A stretch of 64,000 nucleotides of DNA from Runella slithyformis DSM 19594 (GCF_000218895.1 NC_015703.1:4105001-4169000); one strand, 5' to 3'. Numbered from the stretch's first letter, positions 7,596-16,276 are shown. Program-made: numbers and translations. Notes: generated by a model from the sequence alone, not told the origin.

Positions 7596-9782
7596 ATGAA
7601 GCACCTTATTCTGCTGTTTTTGCTGCCTTTGCATGCTTTGGCCCAAAAATTTACTTCTGCCGAAATCGCTCGGTATCAACAACAGGCCAACCGCGTCACC
7701 ATTATTCGAGACAATTGGGGCATTCCTCACATTTATGGTAAGTCGGATGCGGATGCCGTTTTTGGATTATTATATGCCCAGTGCGAAGATGATTTTAAGC
7801 GTGTCGAACTGAATTACATCGAAAAACTGGGGCGCACAGCGGAGTTGAAAGGCGAGTCAGCGTTGTACAATGATTTACAAATCAAGTTGTTGATCGATAC
7901 CACAGAGGCTATGGCCGATTATCACAAAGCCGAGCCGTGGATGAAAAAACTCCTCAATGCTTACGCCGACGGCATCAATTATTATTTACTCAAAAACCCT
8001 CAGGTCAAACCTGCATTGCTGCATCGTTTTCAGCCGTGGTATCCGCTGTTGTGGACGGATGGCAGCATCGGGGCCATCAGTACGGCGGAGTTGACGGTGT
8101 CTGAACTGAAGAATTTTTATTCGGGAGAAGCCACGGCGGCTTTGCCCGAACCCAAAGACCCCGAATACCAAACGGGCTCCAATGGCTTTGCTTTTGCGCC
8201 TTCCAAAACCGCTTCCGGCAATGCCATCCTGTATATCAACCCGCACGTGACGTTTTACTTCCGTCCCGAGGTGCAGGTGGTGAGTGAAGAAGGCTTGCAT
8301 GCCTACGGTGCGGTGACATGGGGGCAATTCTTTGTCTATCAGGGGTTTAATAAATACTGTGGCTGGATGCACACGTCATGCAACGTGGATGTCGCCGATA
8401 TGTATGCCGAAAAAGTGACCAAAAAAGGAGATTCATTCTTTTATGAATATGACCAAAAACTCAAACCCGTTACGGAAAAGAAAATCACCATCAAATACGC
8501 CGATGGAGGCGTGTTGAAAAGCAAAACATTTACCACGTACTATACGCATCACGGCCCGGTCATGGCCAAGCGCGACGGCCAATGGGTAAGCCTGCGGTCG
8601 TATAACCGCTCCATGACAAGTTTGATCCAAAGTTGGAAACGGACTAAAGCCAAAGGATTTGAAGACTATAAAAAAGTAATGGACCTAAAAGCCAATACGT
8701 CTAACAGTACCGTTTTTGCCGACTCTAAAGGCAATATCGCCTATTGGCATGGCAATTATGTGCCTATCCGCGATAAAAGCATGAATTGGTCGAAAGTAAT
8801 GGACGGCACCACCCCGGCCACGGAATGGAAAGGGCTGCATCCGGTGGAAGAATCCGTTCACCTCTACAATCCTGTGAACGGCTGGCTGCAAAACTGTAAC
8901 TCTACGCCTTTTACGGCAGCGGGAGAAAATAGCCCCAAAAAGGAAAATTTTCCGCCATATATGGCCCCCGATGGAGAAAACTTCCGGGGAGTGAACGCCG
9001 TGCGGGTGTTAAGTCAAGGCTCGGGCTATACCATCGACAAAGTGATTGCGTCGGGCTACGATACCTATCTTTCGGCGTTTGCCGTGTTGGTTCCAGCGTT
9101 GGTGAGTTCGTTTGAAAAGCATGTCAAACCCACCGATTCGCTGTATGCTCAATTACATGAGGCCGTTACATTGCTGAAAAACTGGGATTATCATACCGCT
9201 GAAAACTCCGTAGCCACTACCGTAGCCATCGAATGGGCGCAAAAACTATCGCCGAGCATCACGCGTCTTTACATCAATGAAGGCGAAGCCGACCAAGTGA
9301 CAATGACCAAACGCTTTGCCGCCGAAGCCACCCTGAGTCAATTGACCGGACCTTTGACCTCAGCCCTGAACGACCTGAAAGGCAAATTTGGCAAATGGCA
9401 AATGCCGTGGGGAGAAATCAACCGTTTTCAGCGCCTGACGGGTGATGTGCAGTCAAAATACGACGACAGTCAGCCGAGCATTCCCGTCAAATATGCGTCT
9501 GCGATGTGGGGAATGTTGCCCTCATACAACAGCCGGGCCTATCCCGGCACCAACAAACGCTACGGCGTGAGCGGCAACAGTTTTATTTGCGCCGTGGAAT
9601 TCGGCCCGCGTATCAAGGCCAAGTCGCTGTTGGCGGGAGGTGAAAGCGGCGATCCTGCCTCCAAACACTTTTTTGACCAAGGGTTGATGTATTCGCAGGG
9701 GAAATTTAAAGACGTATTGTTTTACAAAGAAGATGTTCTGAAAAACGCCGAAAAAACCTATCATCCCGGGGAGAAACGATGA
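7596..9782 (+). CDS. Penicillin-acylase-family N-terminal nucleophile hydrolase
   Basis: 728 residues from the ATG at 7596, which begins a signal peptide (MKHLILLFLLPLHALAQ) for export. In-frame sequence upstream overlaps the promoter and the divergent ATPase gene. The family is made as a proenzyme that cuts itself between Gly and Ser. Here the site is QTG-SNGFAFAP with Ser about 195, which would give an alpha chain of about 177 residues after the signal and a beta chain of about 534. Alpha-chain hallmarks IIRDNWGIPHIYG and LYAQCEDDF are present. The beta chain has INPH (about residue 213) and VFADSKGNIAYWHGNY. Substrates in the family are beta-lactams, acyl-homoserine lactones or other N-acyl amides. 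The real one is unknown. Confidence 0.92.
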   Translation: MKHLILLFLLPLHALAQKFTSAEIARYQQQANRVTIIRDNWGIPHIYGKSDADAVFGLLYAQCEDDFKRVELNYIEKLGRTAELKGESALYNDLQIKLLIDTTEAMADYHKAEPWMKKLLNAYADGINYYLLKNPQVKPALLHRFQPWYPLLWTDGSIGAISTAELTVSELKNFYSGEATAALPEPKDPEYQTGSNGFAFAPSKTASGNAILYINPHVTFYFRPEVQVVSEEGLHAYGAVTWGQFFVYQGFNKYCGWMHTSCNVDVADMYAEKVTKKGDSFFYEYDQKLKPVTEKKITIKYADGGVLKSKTFTTYYTHHGPVMAKRDGQWVSLRSYNRSMTSLIQSWKRTKAKGFEDYKKVMDLKANTSNSTVFADSKGNIAYWHGNYVPIRDKSMNWSKVMDGTTPATEWKGLHPVEESVHLYNPVNGWLQNCNSTPFTAAGENSPKKENFPPYMAPDGENFRGVNAVRVLSQGSGYTIDKVIASGYDTYLSAFAVLVPALVSSFEKHVKPTDSLYAQLHEAVTLLKNWDYHTAENSVATTVAIEWAQKLSPSITRLYINEGEADQVTMTKRFAAEATLSQLTGPLTSALNDLKGKFGKWQMPWGEINRFQRLTGDVQSKYDDSQPSIPVKYASAMWGMLPSYNSRAYPGTNKRYGVSGNSFICAVEFGPRIKAKSLLAGGESGDPASKHFFDQGLMYSQGKFKDVLFYKEDVLKNAEKTYHPGEKR

Positions 9783-9894
9783 CACAGAGAACCTCTGAGA
9801 AAAATAGGGCGAACCACAGAGAAATAATTCTCTCTGCGGTTCTCCATTGAATTTTCTCGGTGTAACTCCGTGTAATTTACTGAACTAAAATAGT
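9783..9894. repeat. Degenerate word-repeat with inverted copies (CACAGAGAA / CTCTGCGGTTC)
   Basis: This gap is built from near-copies of a few short words. GAACCACAGAGA at 9813-9824 is answered by TCTCTGCGGTTC downstream. Before it stands CACAGAGAACCTCTGAGA, after it GGTGTAACTCCGTGTAAT. The arms can fold into an imperfect hairpin. Elements of this look occur between genes in many Bacteroidota. Here it lies between the acylase stop and the DUF3820 gene. Function is not known. It could act as a transcript end. Confidence 0.5.
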
Positions 9895-10119
9895 ATGAGC
9901 GATTTTAATCCGAACTTCTTACAGGAATTGGTCACTTTCCCAATGCCTTTCGTCAAATACAAAGGGGTACTCCTCTGCGATTTACCGGAGCCATACCTGG
10001 TATGGTTTCACAAAGAAGGCTTTCCGCCGGGTAAGTTGGGGGCATTGCTGGCTACCATGTATGAAATTAAATTGAATGGATTGGAATACTTGCTGAAGCC
10101 CTTGAAAGAGAAAAAATAA
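9895..10119 (+). CDS. DUF3820 family protein
   Basis: 74 residues. The whole protein matches the look of DUF3820: an MPFVKYKG phrase, then LCDLPEPYLVWFHKEGFP and a C-terminal GLEYLLKPL. The family is widespread and small, sometimes called a putative quorum-sensing-regulated factor because of a Pseudomonas member, but no activity is established. It is soluble, without signal or membrane segment. It is followed after 8 bp by the membrane-anchored protein at 10128, so the two are probably one transcript. Confidence 0.85.
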   Translation: MSDFNPNFLQELVTFPMPFVKYKGVLLCDLPEPYLVWFHKEGFPPGKLGALLATMYEIKLNGLEYLLKPLKEKK

Positions 10120-10127
10120 ACATAAGA

Positions 10128-10874
10128 ATGAAAAAAACAGTAAAAATATTGGGCGGAATTGTAGGGGTAGTTGCGCTGCTTGGCGTGATAGCGTATGCCG
10201 TGTTGAATGAAAAAAGGCCCATTGCTCAACCAAGCGCACAGGCCGACAGCCTGGCCAAAAAAATGCTGGCGGCGGTCAATAAACCCGCGTGGGACAGCAC
10301 CAACATTGTGACGTGGAAATACGGCGGCGGGCATACTTACGTTTGGGATAAAAAAAATGACTTGGTTTTTGTCCATTGGGGGGAGTACAAAGTGTTGCTA
10401 AATCTAAAAACCTGGGAAAAGGGGAGGGCCTTTGAAAGAACGAAAGAGATCAAAGGGGCCGATTTGGACGTGGTGCGCGGCAAAGCCTGGGCGTATTTTT
10501 GCAATGATTCCTTTTGGCTCATTGCTCCTTTCAAAGCATTTGACGAAGGAACTACCCGCAGTTTGGTGAAAAATGAGGCCGGTACGCATGATCTGTTGGT
10601 CAGCTATGCCAGCGGTGGAGTGACTCCCGGCGATGCTTACCTTTGGAAACTCGACGCCAACGGACTGCCTCAGTCGTACAAAATGTGGGTAAAAGTGATT
10701 CCTATCGGTGGCGTAATGGCTACTTGGGAAAAGTGGACCCGCCAATACTCAGGAGCGATGTTGCCGTCTCTGCACCAACTCGGGCCCTTGAAATTACCAA
10801 TTGAAGAGCTCAGAACCGGTCCAACCTTGACTGAAACGGGGGTAAGCGGTTCCATTTTTGACCCGATTCGGTAA
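10128..10874 (+). CDS. Membrane-anchored protein of unknown function
   Basis: 248 residues: one N-terminal membrane helix (VKILGGIVGVVALLGVIAYA) and a periplasmic domain of about 215 residues. That domain is rich in aromatic residues and has repeated W-x-YGGGHTYVWDKKND and WGEYKVLLNLKTWE phrases. The arrangement resembles proteins of Bacteroidota annotated only as hypothetical. It seems a beta-rich domain, and I recognise no catalytic motif. It follows the DUF3820 gene by 8 bp and ends 21 bp from a convergent gene. Confidence 0.75.
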   Translation: MKKTVKILGGIVGVVALLGVIAYAVLNEKRPIAQPSAQADSLAKKMLAAVNKPAWDSTNIVTWKYGGGHTYVWDKKNDLVFVHWGEYKVLLNLKTWEKGRAFERTKEIKGADLDVVRGKAWAYFCNDSFWLIAPFKAFDEGTTRSLVKNEAGTHDLLVSYASGGVTPGDAYLWKLDANGLPQSYKMWVKVIPIGGVMATWEKWTRQYSGAMLPSLHQLGPLKLPIEELRTGPTLTETGVSGSIFDPIR

Positions 10875-10895
10875 GCCTTTCACCAATGCTGCCCG

Positions 10896-11945
10896 TTATG
10901 AGTATTCAAAAGAACTGCCTTTAATTTCCGTGATTAGTTCATAGCCAAACAGTCCTGCCGGCGTTTGGTAGCCCGCAGCATCTTTCAGCGCCAGGATTTT
11001 TTGGGTGATGAGCAGCGAAGCTTCGGCGGTCAGGGTATAGCCTTCGGGCGTGATCAGGCGCGCTTCCGTGGTTTTACCTGCGGCATTGGTCACCTTGCCC
11101 CATATCAGTGATTGGCCTTTTCGGGACTGACTTTCGGTCGGTCCCGTTATTTTTTTGTCTACATACTTCTGCAATTGTTTTTTGATAAAACCGGCGCGTA
11201 AAAGGGGGTTAAAAAGGAATTGGAGCTTCATGAAAAAGTACGCCAACTTCGGTGCGCCCGCGTAAGTATCAATGTTTGGAATGCCCGTGGTATGGTGCGC
11301 CGTTGAAACATCGCCCCACGGAATGGTCATCGCAAAGCGCGTCAATTTTCCGAAGTCAATCATTTTCCCTTTGGCACCGATCGGCTTCGGAACAATCTTA
11401 CCATTTTCCCGCGCGGCTCCCGGATTACCCAGACCTTCTAGCATGGTGGTCATGGTTCCGTGTGAAATGCTGCCGCCAACGTTGGTAAACGCTAATTCCA
11501 GCTGTGTCGCATCGGGGAGTTGGGTATGCAGCCATTTGGCCATGCAATCCGTCGGAACCACATCAAACCCGACGCCCGGCATCAGAATGATCTTGCTTGA
11601 AAGAGCCTGTGCATGGCAGGATTTTACCCACTCAAATACTTCTATTTCTCCCGTAATGTCCAAATAATGCGTTTGGGTTTTCAGGCAGGCTTCCACCAGC
11701 GGTTGGGCGGTTCGGGTGAAAGGACCGGCGCAATTCAACACCAACGGAAATTTTTCAAGCGCTTTAAGGGTAGTTGTTTTATCGCTCAGCTCAAAAATAA
11801 CGTACTCAAGGCCGTGCCTGTCGGCAAGGGGTTTGATCTTCGCTTCACTTCGGCCCGCAATGACGGGTTCCAGCCCTTGTTTTACGGCCAATTCCACGAT
11901 ACGTGTTCCCGTATAGCCCCCGGCTCCGTAGATAAGAAATGACAT
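10896..11945 (-). CDS. Saccharopine-dehydrogenase-like (trans-acting enoyl reductase type) oxidoreductase
   Basis: 349 residues. The N-terminal Rossmann fold begins YGAGGYTGTRIVELA (GxGGxxG, NADP-type) and is followed by AGRSEAKIKPLA. The next block, LVLNCAGPFTRTAQPLVEAC with YLDITGE, is diagnostic of the Sacchrp_dh_NADP family that includes mycobacterial trans-acting enoyl reductases and many uncharacterised bacterial members. The central part GVGFDVVPTDC is also conserved. It is a soluble NAD(P)-dependent reductase whose substrate is unknown. Lysine biosynthesis is unlikely because the C-terminal saccharopine domain is short and different. It converges on the membrane protein at 10128. Confidence 0.85.
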   Translation of the reverse strand: MSFLIYGAGGYTGTRIVELAVKQGLEPVIAGRSEAKIKPLADRHGLEYVIFELSDKTTTLKALEKFPLVLNCAGPFTRTAQPLVEACLKTQTHYLDITGEIEVFEWVKSCHAQALSSKIILMPGVGFDVVPTDCMAKWLHTQLPDATQLELAFTNVGGSISHGTMTTMLEGLGNPGAARENGKIVPKPIGAKGKMIDFGKLTRFAMTIPWGDVSTAHHTTGIPNIDTYAGAPKLAYFFMKLQFLFNPLLRAGFIKKQLQKYVDKKITGPTESQSRKGQSLIWGKVTNAAGKTTEARLITPEGYTLTAEASLLITQKILALKDAAGYQTPAGLFGYELITEIKGSSFEYS

Positions 11946-12107
11946 GATGATAATGGTTGATAGGGTAAAGGTAAGGGTTAACGAATAACAGTGAGAAAAT
12001 TTGAAGATAAATTAGGGCCAATGGAAGTAAAAGGCGATTGAAATTAATGGTAGATTAGCAATGGGATTCCGTATCAACCCTATCTTTCAACTAAAATAAC
12101 GCCCTGC

Positions 12108-12863
12108 ATGTTGCGATTTACCTGTTTTGCCCTTCTCTTAAGCGTGTGTATAGCCTGCAATAACGCCGAAAAAAGCAGCTCTTCTGCAAAAAAAGTAATT
12201 GATGAAAAGGCAAAAGCCATCGTAGACCAATGCATTGAAGCCCACGGCGGCAGCCATTATCAGACCTTTGATGTGTCGTTTGACTTTCGGAAGTTTAAGG
12301 TGCATCTGAAGCAGACAGGTGCTCAATTCAGTTATGAAAGATCTATGACCGACTCGCTCAACAACGTGTACCATGATAGTTTGACCAACGACTCATTTGT
12401 GAGAAAACGTAATGGTAAACCGTTGGATCTGTCCCAAAAAGATGCCGATAAATACCGCGAAGGGATCAACTCCATTGCCTATTTTGTGTTACTTCCCTAT
12501 AAGCTCTCAGAACCGGCCGTGAATTTGAAATACGTGGGAGAAACAACCATCGAAAGTCAAAACTACCATAAGATCAAAGTGACTTTTGACCGGGAAGGCG
12601 GCGGAAAAGACTACGAAGATGAGTTTTGTTACTGGATCAATCGGCAAACGCACACGCTCGATTATTTGTCGTACGCCAACGGTGGGCCCCGTTTTCGGAA
12701 AGCCACCAAGCGCCACACCGTCGGCGGAATTGTGTTTCAGGATTATGAAAATTACGAAATCTTGGACAAAACAATTTCCACCACGCAGTACGATAAAGCC
12801 TTTTTGGAAGGTAATTCTAAACTGCTTTCCAAGATTGAACAAGCCAACTACGCAGCTAAATGA
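12108..12863 (+). CDS. DUF6503-like lipoprotein
   Basis: 251 residues with a lipoprotein signal, MLRFTCFALLLSVCIAC, lipidated Cys about 17. The mature part begins with a low-complexity Ser/Lys linker, then AHGGSHYQTFDVSFDFR, which resembles the outer-membrane lipoprotein-sorting (LolA/LppX-like) half-barrel fold. It continues with long antiparallel strands ending GGIVFQDYENYEIL. Bacteroidota have a DUF6503 family of this appearance. The assignment is by general resemblance, not a match I could compute. The stop lies 3 bp from the stop of the convergent rhodanese gene. Confidence 0.7.
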   Translation: MLRFTCFALLLSVCIACNNAEKSSSSAKKVIDEKAKAIVDQCIEAHGGSHYQTFDVSFDFRKFKVHLKQTGAQFSYERSMTDSLNNVYHDSLTNDSFVRKRNGKPLDLSQKDADKYREGINSIAYFVLLPYKLSEPAVNLKYVGETTIESQNYHKIKVTFDREGGGKDYEDEFCYWINRQTHTLDYLSYANGGPRFRKATKRHTVGGIVFQDYENYEILDKTISTTQYDKAFLEGNSKLLSKIEQANYAAK

Positions 12864-12866
12864 GGG

Positions 12867-13262
12867 TTATTGAGCCACAATGGCGGTTGAATACCCCGCC
12901 GCGCGCCATCCGTTGAGGCCACCATCCAGATTATACACTTTTTTGAATCCCTTTTTCAGCAATAGCGTGCCCGCCCGGGCACTGCGGCCACCGGTAGCAC
13001 AATAAAGCAAGACAGGCTTGTTCTTGTCGAGTTTGTCTATTTGTTTTTCAAAATCAGGACCGTTATAATCCATGTGAATAGCCGCCTGCGAAATAACGCC
13101 TGCGACCAGTTCAGGGCTTGTGCGAACATCCACTACCACTTCGTCAGGAAGGGTATCAATGAGACTTTGGAAGGTTTTTGCGTCGATCGTTTGTGCTTTG
13201 TGGCCGCCTGTACAAGCGCCTGCTCCAAGGATTAATCCAAAAATGAACAGTGTGTTTTTCAT
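12867..13262 (-). CDS. Exported rhodanese-domain protein
   Basis: 131 residues from the ATG at 13262. The first 20 residues are a signal with a Cys that could be lipidated (FGLILGAGACTGG). One rhodanese domain follows: VVVDVRTSPELVAGVI, then the active loop CATGGRSARAG with catalytic Cys about 96, and NLDGGLNGWRAAGY. Rhodaneses move sulfane sulfur or bind anions such as arsenate. This one works outside the cytoplasm. It lies 11 bp after the Tll0287-like gene and very likely shares its transcript and the Fnr-like operator at 13890. A longer frame to 13301 overlaps that gene and breaks the signal peptide. Confidence 0.9.
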   Translation of the reverse strand: MKNTLFIFGLILGAGACTGGHKAQTIDAKTFQSLIDTLPDEVVVDVRTSPELVAGVISQAAIHMDYNGPDFEKQIDKLDKNKPVLLYCATGGRSARAGTLLLKKGFKKVYNLDGGLNGWRAAGYSTAIVAQ

Positions 13263-13273
13263 TGAGCTATTTA

Positions 13274-13834
13274 TTATTTGGTTAAAAAAGTCAGTTTCCA
13301 TGCACCTCTCAATTCGCCCATAGCGTAGCCGGTGGCTTTATCAAAACGGTATTTTTGCTGAATGGTTTTCAGCGTAGCGGCTTCAATGTCCTGCTTGGGT
13401 TTGCCGTGGCATTGCAGGCAGGTCGGCATCCCGATTTTGATGGGTTTATAATACACGTAGCCTTTTGACATCTTCACCACGGTGTCCTTCAGGGCGTTGG
13501 CTGTAAAAAGGTCCAGTATCTTTTTGTCAAACAACGACGCAGCATTGTCAGGGTTACGGTTTTTGGCCGAAATGCGCTGAATTTCTACTCCGTATTTTTG
13601 AGAAAGGGCATTGGTAAGGGGCGCGGCTTTTTCGTTGCAGAAATCCACAGCATAGGGCGCTCCGCCTTTTTCAACGGCACCCAACAGGTTGGAGATCAGG
13701 CTTTGCTGGGCCTGTAAACTGAGCGAGTCGCCGAGCTTTTGGTAATTGACGGATTGTTGGGGCGTTGTCTCGGTGTTATAAAACGCCATCAAAAAAATGG
13801 CTGACGCGGCCATTAAAGTAAGTTGTATTTTCAT
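13274..13834 (-). CDS. Tll0287-like (DUF3365) periplasmic heme-binding protein
   Basis: 186 residues with an N-terminal signal (MKIQLTLMAASAIFLMAFY). The C-terminal half contains the heme c motif CLQCH (about residue 145) in the phrase IGMPTCLQCHGKP, which is the signature of DUF3365/Tll0287-like proteins. An upstream DFCNEKAAPL and the RNPDNAA loop are also family features. Such proteins are small periplasmic c-type cytochromes or redox/gas sensors. The Cys-x-x-Cys-His would be loaded by the cytochrome c maturation system. An Fnr-like dyad centred 63 bp before the start and a TATCTTCG -7 element precede it. The exported rhodanese follows on the same transcript. Confidence 0.88.
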   Translation of the reverse strand: MKIQLTLMAASAIFLMAFYNTETTPQQSVNYQKLGDSLSLQAQQSLISNLLGAVEKGGAPYAVDFCNEKAAPLTNALSQKYGVEIQRISAKNRNPDNAASLFDKKILDLFTANALKDTVVKMSKGYVYYKPIKIGMPTCLQCHGKPKQDIEAATLKTIQQKYRFDKATGYAMGELRGAWKLTFLTK

Positions 13835-13860
13835 CGGGCACCATTGTCTTATTAAGAGGG

Positions 13861-13905
13861 CGAAGATATAATTTTTGGCAATGATTTACCGTGATGAATG
13901 TTACG
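13861..13905 (-). promoter_or_regulatory. Fnr/Crp-like dyad A and -7 element upstream of the Tll0287-like gene
   Basis: The dyad CGTGAT-GAAT-GTTACG (13890-13905) has 6-4-6 geometry. On the minus strand the -7 element TATCTTCG (13861-13868) ends 36.5 bp from the dyad centre, the spacing expected for an activator bound near -41.5. The start codon follows 27 bp later. Confidence 0.6.
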
Positions 13906-13948
13906 AAAAAAAGAAAAGCCAAGCCGACGGATTTTTAGGCTTGGCTTT
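13905..13948 (-). terminator. Rho-independent terminator of the 32-residue peptide gene
   Basis: A perfect 11-bp stem (AAAGCCAAGCC 13915-13925 / GGCTTGGCTTT 13938-13948) is followed on the minus strand by TTTTCTTTTTTT. It lies between the small gene at 14009 and dyad A, so it closes the small transcription unit before the next operator. Confidence 0.85.
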
Positions 13949-14008
13949 GGGGGGGATAATGGATTATCGTACAAATATGCGATAGCCGGGACGTAGTCAA
14001 AGTGACAA

Positions 14009-14107
14009 TCATTTCGACGCTTTTTTCTGAAAAGCGATTTTGTAAAATACCCAGCCGAAGCCTGCCGCTAAGTGCAGCATAACGATGGTAAAAAAGAAAG
14101 CAGCCAT
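14009..14107 (-). CDS. 32-residue single-pass membrane peptide
   Basis: The ATG at 14107 opens 32 codons ending TGA at 14009. The product reads MAAFFFTIVMLHLAAGFGW, then a short tail with VFYKIAFQKKASK. It is one hydrophobic helix followed by a basic cytoplasmic end, so it follows the positive-inside rule with its C-terminus in the cytoplasm. The unit is complete in itself: an Fnr-like dyad (14161-14176), a -7 element CAGTTTTG (14132-14139), a 24-nt leader, the gene, then a strong terminator (13905-13948). That context makes it a much better candidate than its size suggests. The fold and size resemble oxidase- or transporter-associated small subunits (CydX/CcoS type), but I do not recognise the sequence. 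Confidence 0.65.
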   Translation of the reverse strand: MAAFFFTIVMLHLAAGFGWVFYKIAFQKKASK

Positions 14108-14131
14108 TTTGTATGTTGATTTTGTATACCG

Positions 14132-14176
14132 CAAAACTGTCACACATTTTGCTATAAAACGGTGACATCGGTCACA
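14132..14176 (-). promoter_or_regulatory. Fnr/Crp-like dyad B and -7 element upstream of the 32-residue peptide gene
   Basis: Dyad GGTGAC-ATCG-GTCACA (14161-14176), a near-perfect inverted repeat of 6-4-6 geometry. The minus-strand -7 element CAGTTTTG (14132-14139) ends 36.5 bp from its centre, the same distance as at dyads A and D. The dyad begins only 13 bp past the stop of the arsenate-reductase-like gene. Confidence 0.65.
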
Positions 14177-14188
14177 TACAGGCCCTTT

Positions 14189-14806
14189 TTATAAAAATAA
14201 TTTTGCGTTCTGAAACACCCATTTCATCTCCGTGGCAATTTGCCGACAGCGGGCGTCGTAGGTGGCGGTTTCTTCGGGCGTATCGTCTGAAACTTTAGGA
14301 TCAATGTACATGATGGGCAGGCGTTTTTCCGCACCCGGAATAAACGGACAATTGGCCTCGGCGTGGTCGCAGGTCATGATGGCGGCGAAGTTTCGGTTTG
14401 GATTGGGTGCCCGGTCGTAGACTTTGGAGAACGCAATAATGGGTTGGGACGAATCATTAAATCGAATTTTGTAAATGGGATTTTCTGAGTCAGTGTTTTT
14501 TGTTACAGCCAGCCCGGCTCGCTCCAGCGCCCCAATCGTGCGAGGATTGCAGGCGGTGCCCTCCGTTCCACCCGAAAAACAATGAACATTTTCTACCCCA
14601 AAATACGCCGCTGCGACCTGTGCCCATACTTGCCCCAAATGACTGCGACGGGAGTTGTGCGTACAGATAAACGTCAGATTGATAGGTTGTCGGGCCGCTG
14701 TTTTTGATTTTATATAGGTCGCCAAAGGTTGTAAAACCGCTTGGCGTTCAGCAGGGACTTCATGGCTGTTGAGGGCTTCGAAATAGTGTTTTACGGCGGC
14801 AATCAT
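14189..14806 (-). CDS. Low-molecular-weight-phosphatase-type arsenate reductase
   Basis: 205 residues. The P-loop [12 protein letters not shown] (Cys about 48) is the anion-binding and catalytic loop of LMW tyrosine phosphatases and thioredoxin-coupled arsenate reductases. DPKVSDDTP near residue 170 supplies the general-acid Asp region. A further [10 protein letters not shown] motif (about 147-155) could give resolving cysteines. The N-terminal 40 residues are an extra helix region not found in the shortest ArsC. In the cytoplasm it would reduce arsenate to arsenite for the neighbouring ACR3 exporter. Its start overlaps the acr3 stop by 4 bp. The exact reductant cannot be read, though thioredoxin is encoded nearby. 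Confidence 0.85.
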   Translation of the reverse strand: MIAAVKHYFEALNSHEVPAERQAVLQPLATYIKSKTAARQPINLTFICTHNSRRSHLGQVWAQVAAAYFGVENVHCFSGGTEGTACNPRTIGALERAGLAVTKNTDSENPIYKIRFNDSSQPIIAFSKVYDRAPNPNRNFAAIMTCDHAEANCPFIPGAEKRLPIMYIDPKVSDDTPEETATYDARCRQIATEMKWVFQNAKLFL

Positions 14807-15840
14807 GGTTGAAATCTATGGGTTTGTTTGAGAGCATAATGCACGAATAATATCAAAACGGGCACTTCGATCAGCGGACCGACCACGGCGGCAAAAGCAG
14901 CCCCCGAGTTGATGCCAAACACCGCAATCGCGACGGCAATGCCCAGCTCAAAGTTGTTGCCGGCAGCGGTAAAGGCCAGCGAAGTGGATTTGGCGTAGTT
15001 GGCACCCGCGCGTTTGGAGAGGTAAAATGCCGACAGAAACATGATGCCGAAATAGCAGGTAAGCGGAATCGCAATCCGAACCACATCCAACGGAATCTGT
15101 ACGATCAATTGCCCTTTGAGGCTAAACATCACCACAATGGTAAGCAGCAGGGCGGCCAGTGTCATCGGGCTGATCTTGGGTAAATATACCTCTTCAAACC
15201 ACTGACGCCCTTTCAATGCCGTCAGTCCATAACGTGAGATAATGCCCAACAGAAACGGAATGCCGAGATAGATAAACACACTTTGTGCCACTTCACTGAT
15301 CGTGATATGGATCTCATAGCCTTTCAGGCCAAACAACGGTGGCAAAACCGTAATAAAAACCCAGGCATATACTGAATAAAAAAGCACCTGAAAGATACTG
15401 TTGAATGCCACCAGACCGGCGGCATACAGGCGATCTCCATTGGCGAGGTCGTTCCAGACAATGACCATTGCGATGCAGCGCGCTATGCCGATCATGATCA
15501 ATCCCGTCATGTATTCGGGTTTGTCGGGCAGGAAAAGAACCGCTAAACCAAACATCAATAAAGGACCGATGATCCAGTTCTGTACCAACGACAACAGCAG
15601 AATTTTGGGGTTGGAAAATACTTTCGGCAGTTCTTCATAACGTACTTTGGCCAAGGGCGGGTACATCATTACTACCAAGCCAATCGCGAGCGGTACGTTG
15701 GTCGTGCCCACATTGAAACTATTGATAAATGCTTCGGATTCGGGGAAAAAATAGCCGATCCCTACGCCGAGGGCCATGGCGGAAAAAATCCAAAGGGTAA
15801 GGTAATTATCTAAGAATGAAAGCTTTTTGGGGGAAGACAT
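14803..15840 (-). CDS. acr3: ACR3-family arsenite efflux permease
   Basis: 345 residues from the ATG at 15840. A TTG two codons earlier is possible but unneeded. It has about ten membrane helices in the bile acid:sodium symporter fold. The ACR3 signatures are [19 protein letters not shown], with the conserved Cys about 140, and the later [19 protein letters not shown], with the paired NNFE needed for arsenite movement. It exports As(OH)3 using the proton gradient. The order arsR, acr3, arsC-like with 44 bp and -4 bp gaps makes one operon under ArsR control. Confidence 0.93.
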   Translation of the reverse strand: MSSPKKLSFLDNYLTLWIFSAMALGVGIGYFFPESEAFINSFNVGTTNVPLAIGLVVMMYPPLAKVRYEELPKVFSNPKILLLSLVQNWIIGPLLMFGLAVLFLPDKPEYMTGLIMIGIARCIAMVIVWNDLANGDRLYAAGLVAFNSIFQVLFYSVYAWVFITVLPPLFGLKGYEIHITISEVAQSVFIYLGIPFLLGIISRYGLTALKGRQWFEEVYLPKISPMTLAALLLTIVVMFSLKGQLIVQIPLDVVRIAIPLTCYFGIMFLSAFYLSKRAGANYAKSTSLAFTAAGNNFELGIAVAIAVFGINSGAAFAAVVGPLIEVPVLILFVHYALKQTHRFQP

Positions 15841-15884
15841 AAGCAAATGACGAATAGTTGAATAACGAACTTTACCTTGCTGTT

Positions 15885-16226
15885 TCAGCAGCAGGATTGG
15901 ACTTGACCGGGCGCGTTTTGGGCCAGTTCCGCAAAGATTCCAAACCGGTCGATAAATTGGTTAAATACCTCCCAATCAATACAGTAGCAGGAGGTTTTGC
16001 CTTCGATGGTGCCTTTGATAAGCCCGATGGCTTTCAACTCTTTCAGGTGTTGGGAAACGGTAGCCTGTGCGAGGGGCAAGCCTTCCACGATCTCGCCGCA
16101 GATGCAGCTTTTTTGTTGAGCCAAAATTTTCAGGATCGCAATACGCGCCGGGTGTGCGATGGCTTTCGCTAAATCTGCCAACGCAATTTCATCGGCTTGA
16201 AAATCCATTTTTCGGTTGATAGCCAT
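15885..16226 (-). CDS. arsR: ArsR/SmtB-family repressor
   Basis: 113 residues with a winged helix-turn-helix: [18 protein letters not shown], then the recognition helix [18 protein letters not shown] and the wing [11 protein letters not shown]. Cysteines are at CIC (about 41-43, near the metal-binding helix), CYC and a C-terminal CC, so several thiols could take As(III). It binds DNA without metal and lets go when arsenite is bound. The gene heads the ars operon. Its own promoter lies inside an inverted repeat that is a likely operator. Confidence 0.92.
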   Translation of the reverse strand: MAINRKMDFQADEIALADLAKAIAHPARIAILKILAQQKSCICGEIVEGLPLAQATVSQHLKELKAIGLIKGTIEGKTSCYCIDWEVFNQFIDRFGIFAELAQNAPGQVQSCC

Positions 16227-16241
16227 GCTTTTTTATTATAT

Positions 16242-16276
16242 ATCGCAAATATACGATTTGTTGTTTTGCTACCAAA
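16242..16276 (-). promoter_or_regulatory. ars operon promoter with overlapping ArsR operator
   Basis: On the minus strand TTTG (16273-16276), a 19-bp spacer and TATATTTG (16246-16253) match the Bacteroidota consensus exactly. The -7 element sits inside an ATCG-N8-CGAT inverted repeat (16242-16257). A repressor bound there would block the polymerase. The ArsR start codon lies 20 bp from the -7 element. Confidence 0.7.

Noticed and set aside
9870-9894. GTGTAACTCCGTGTAATT as a sixth Fnr-like dyad
   Set aside because: The arms do not pair in 6-4-6 form and it belongs to the word-repeat at 9783.
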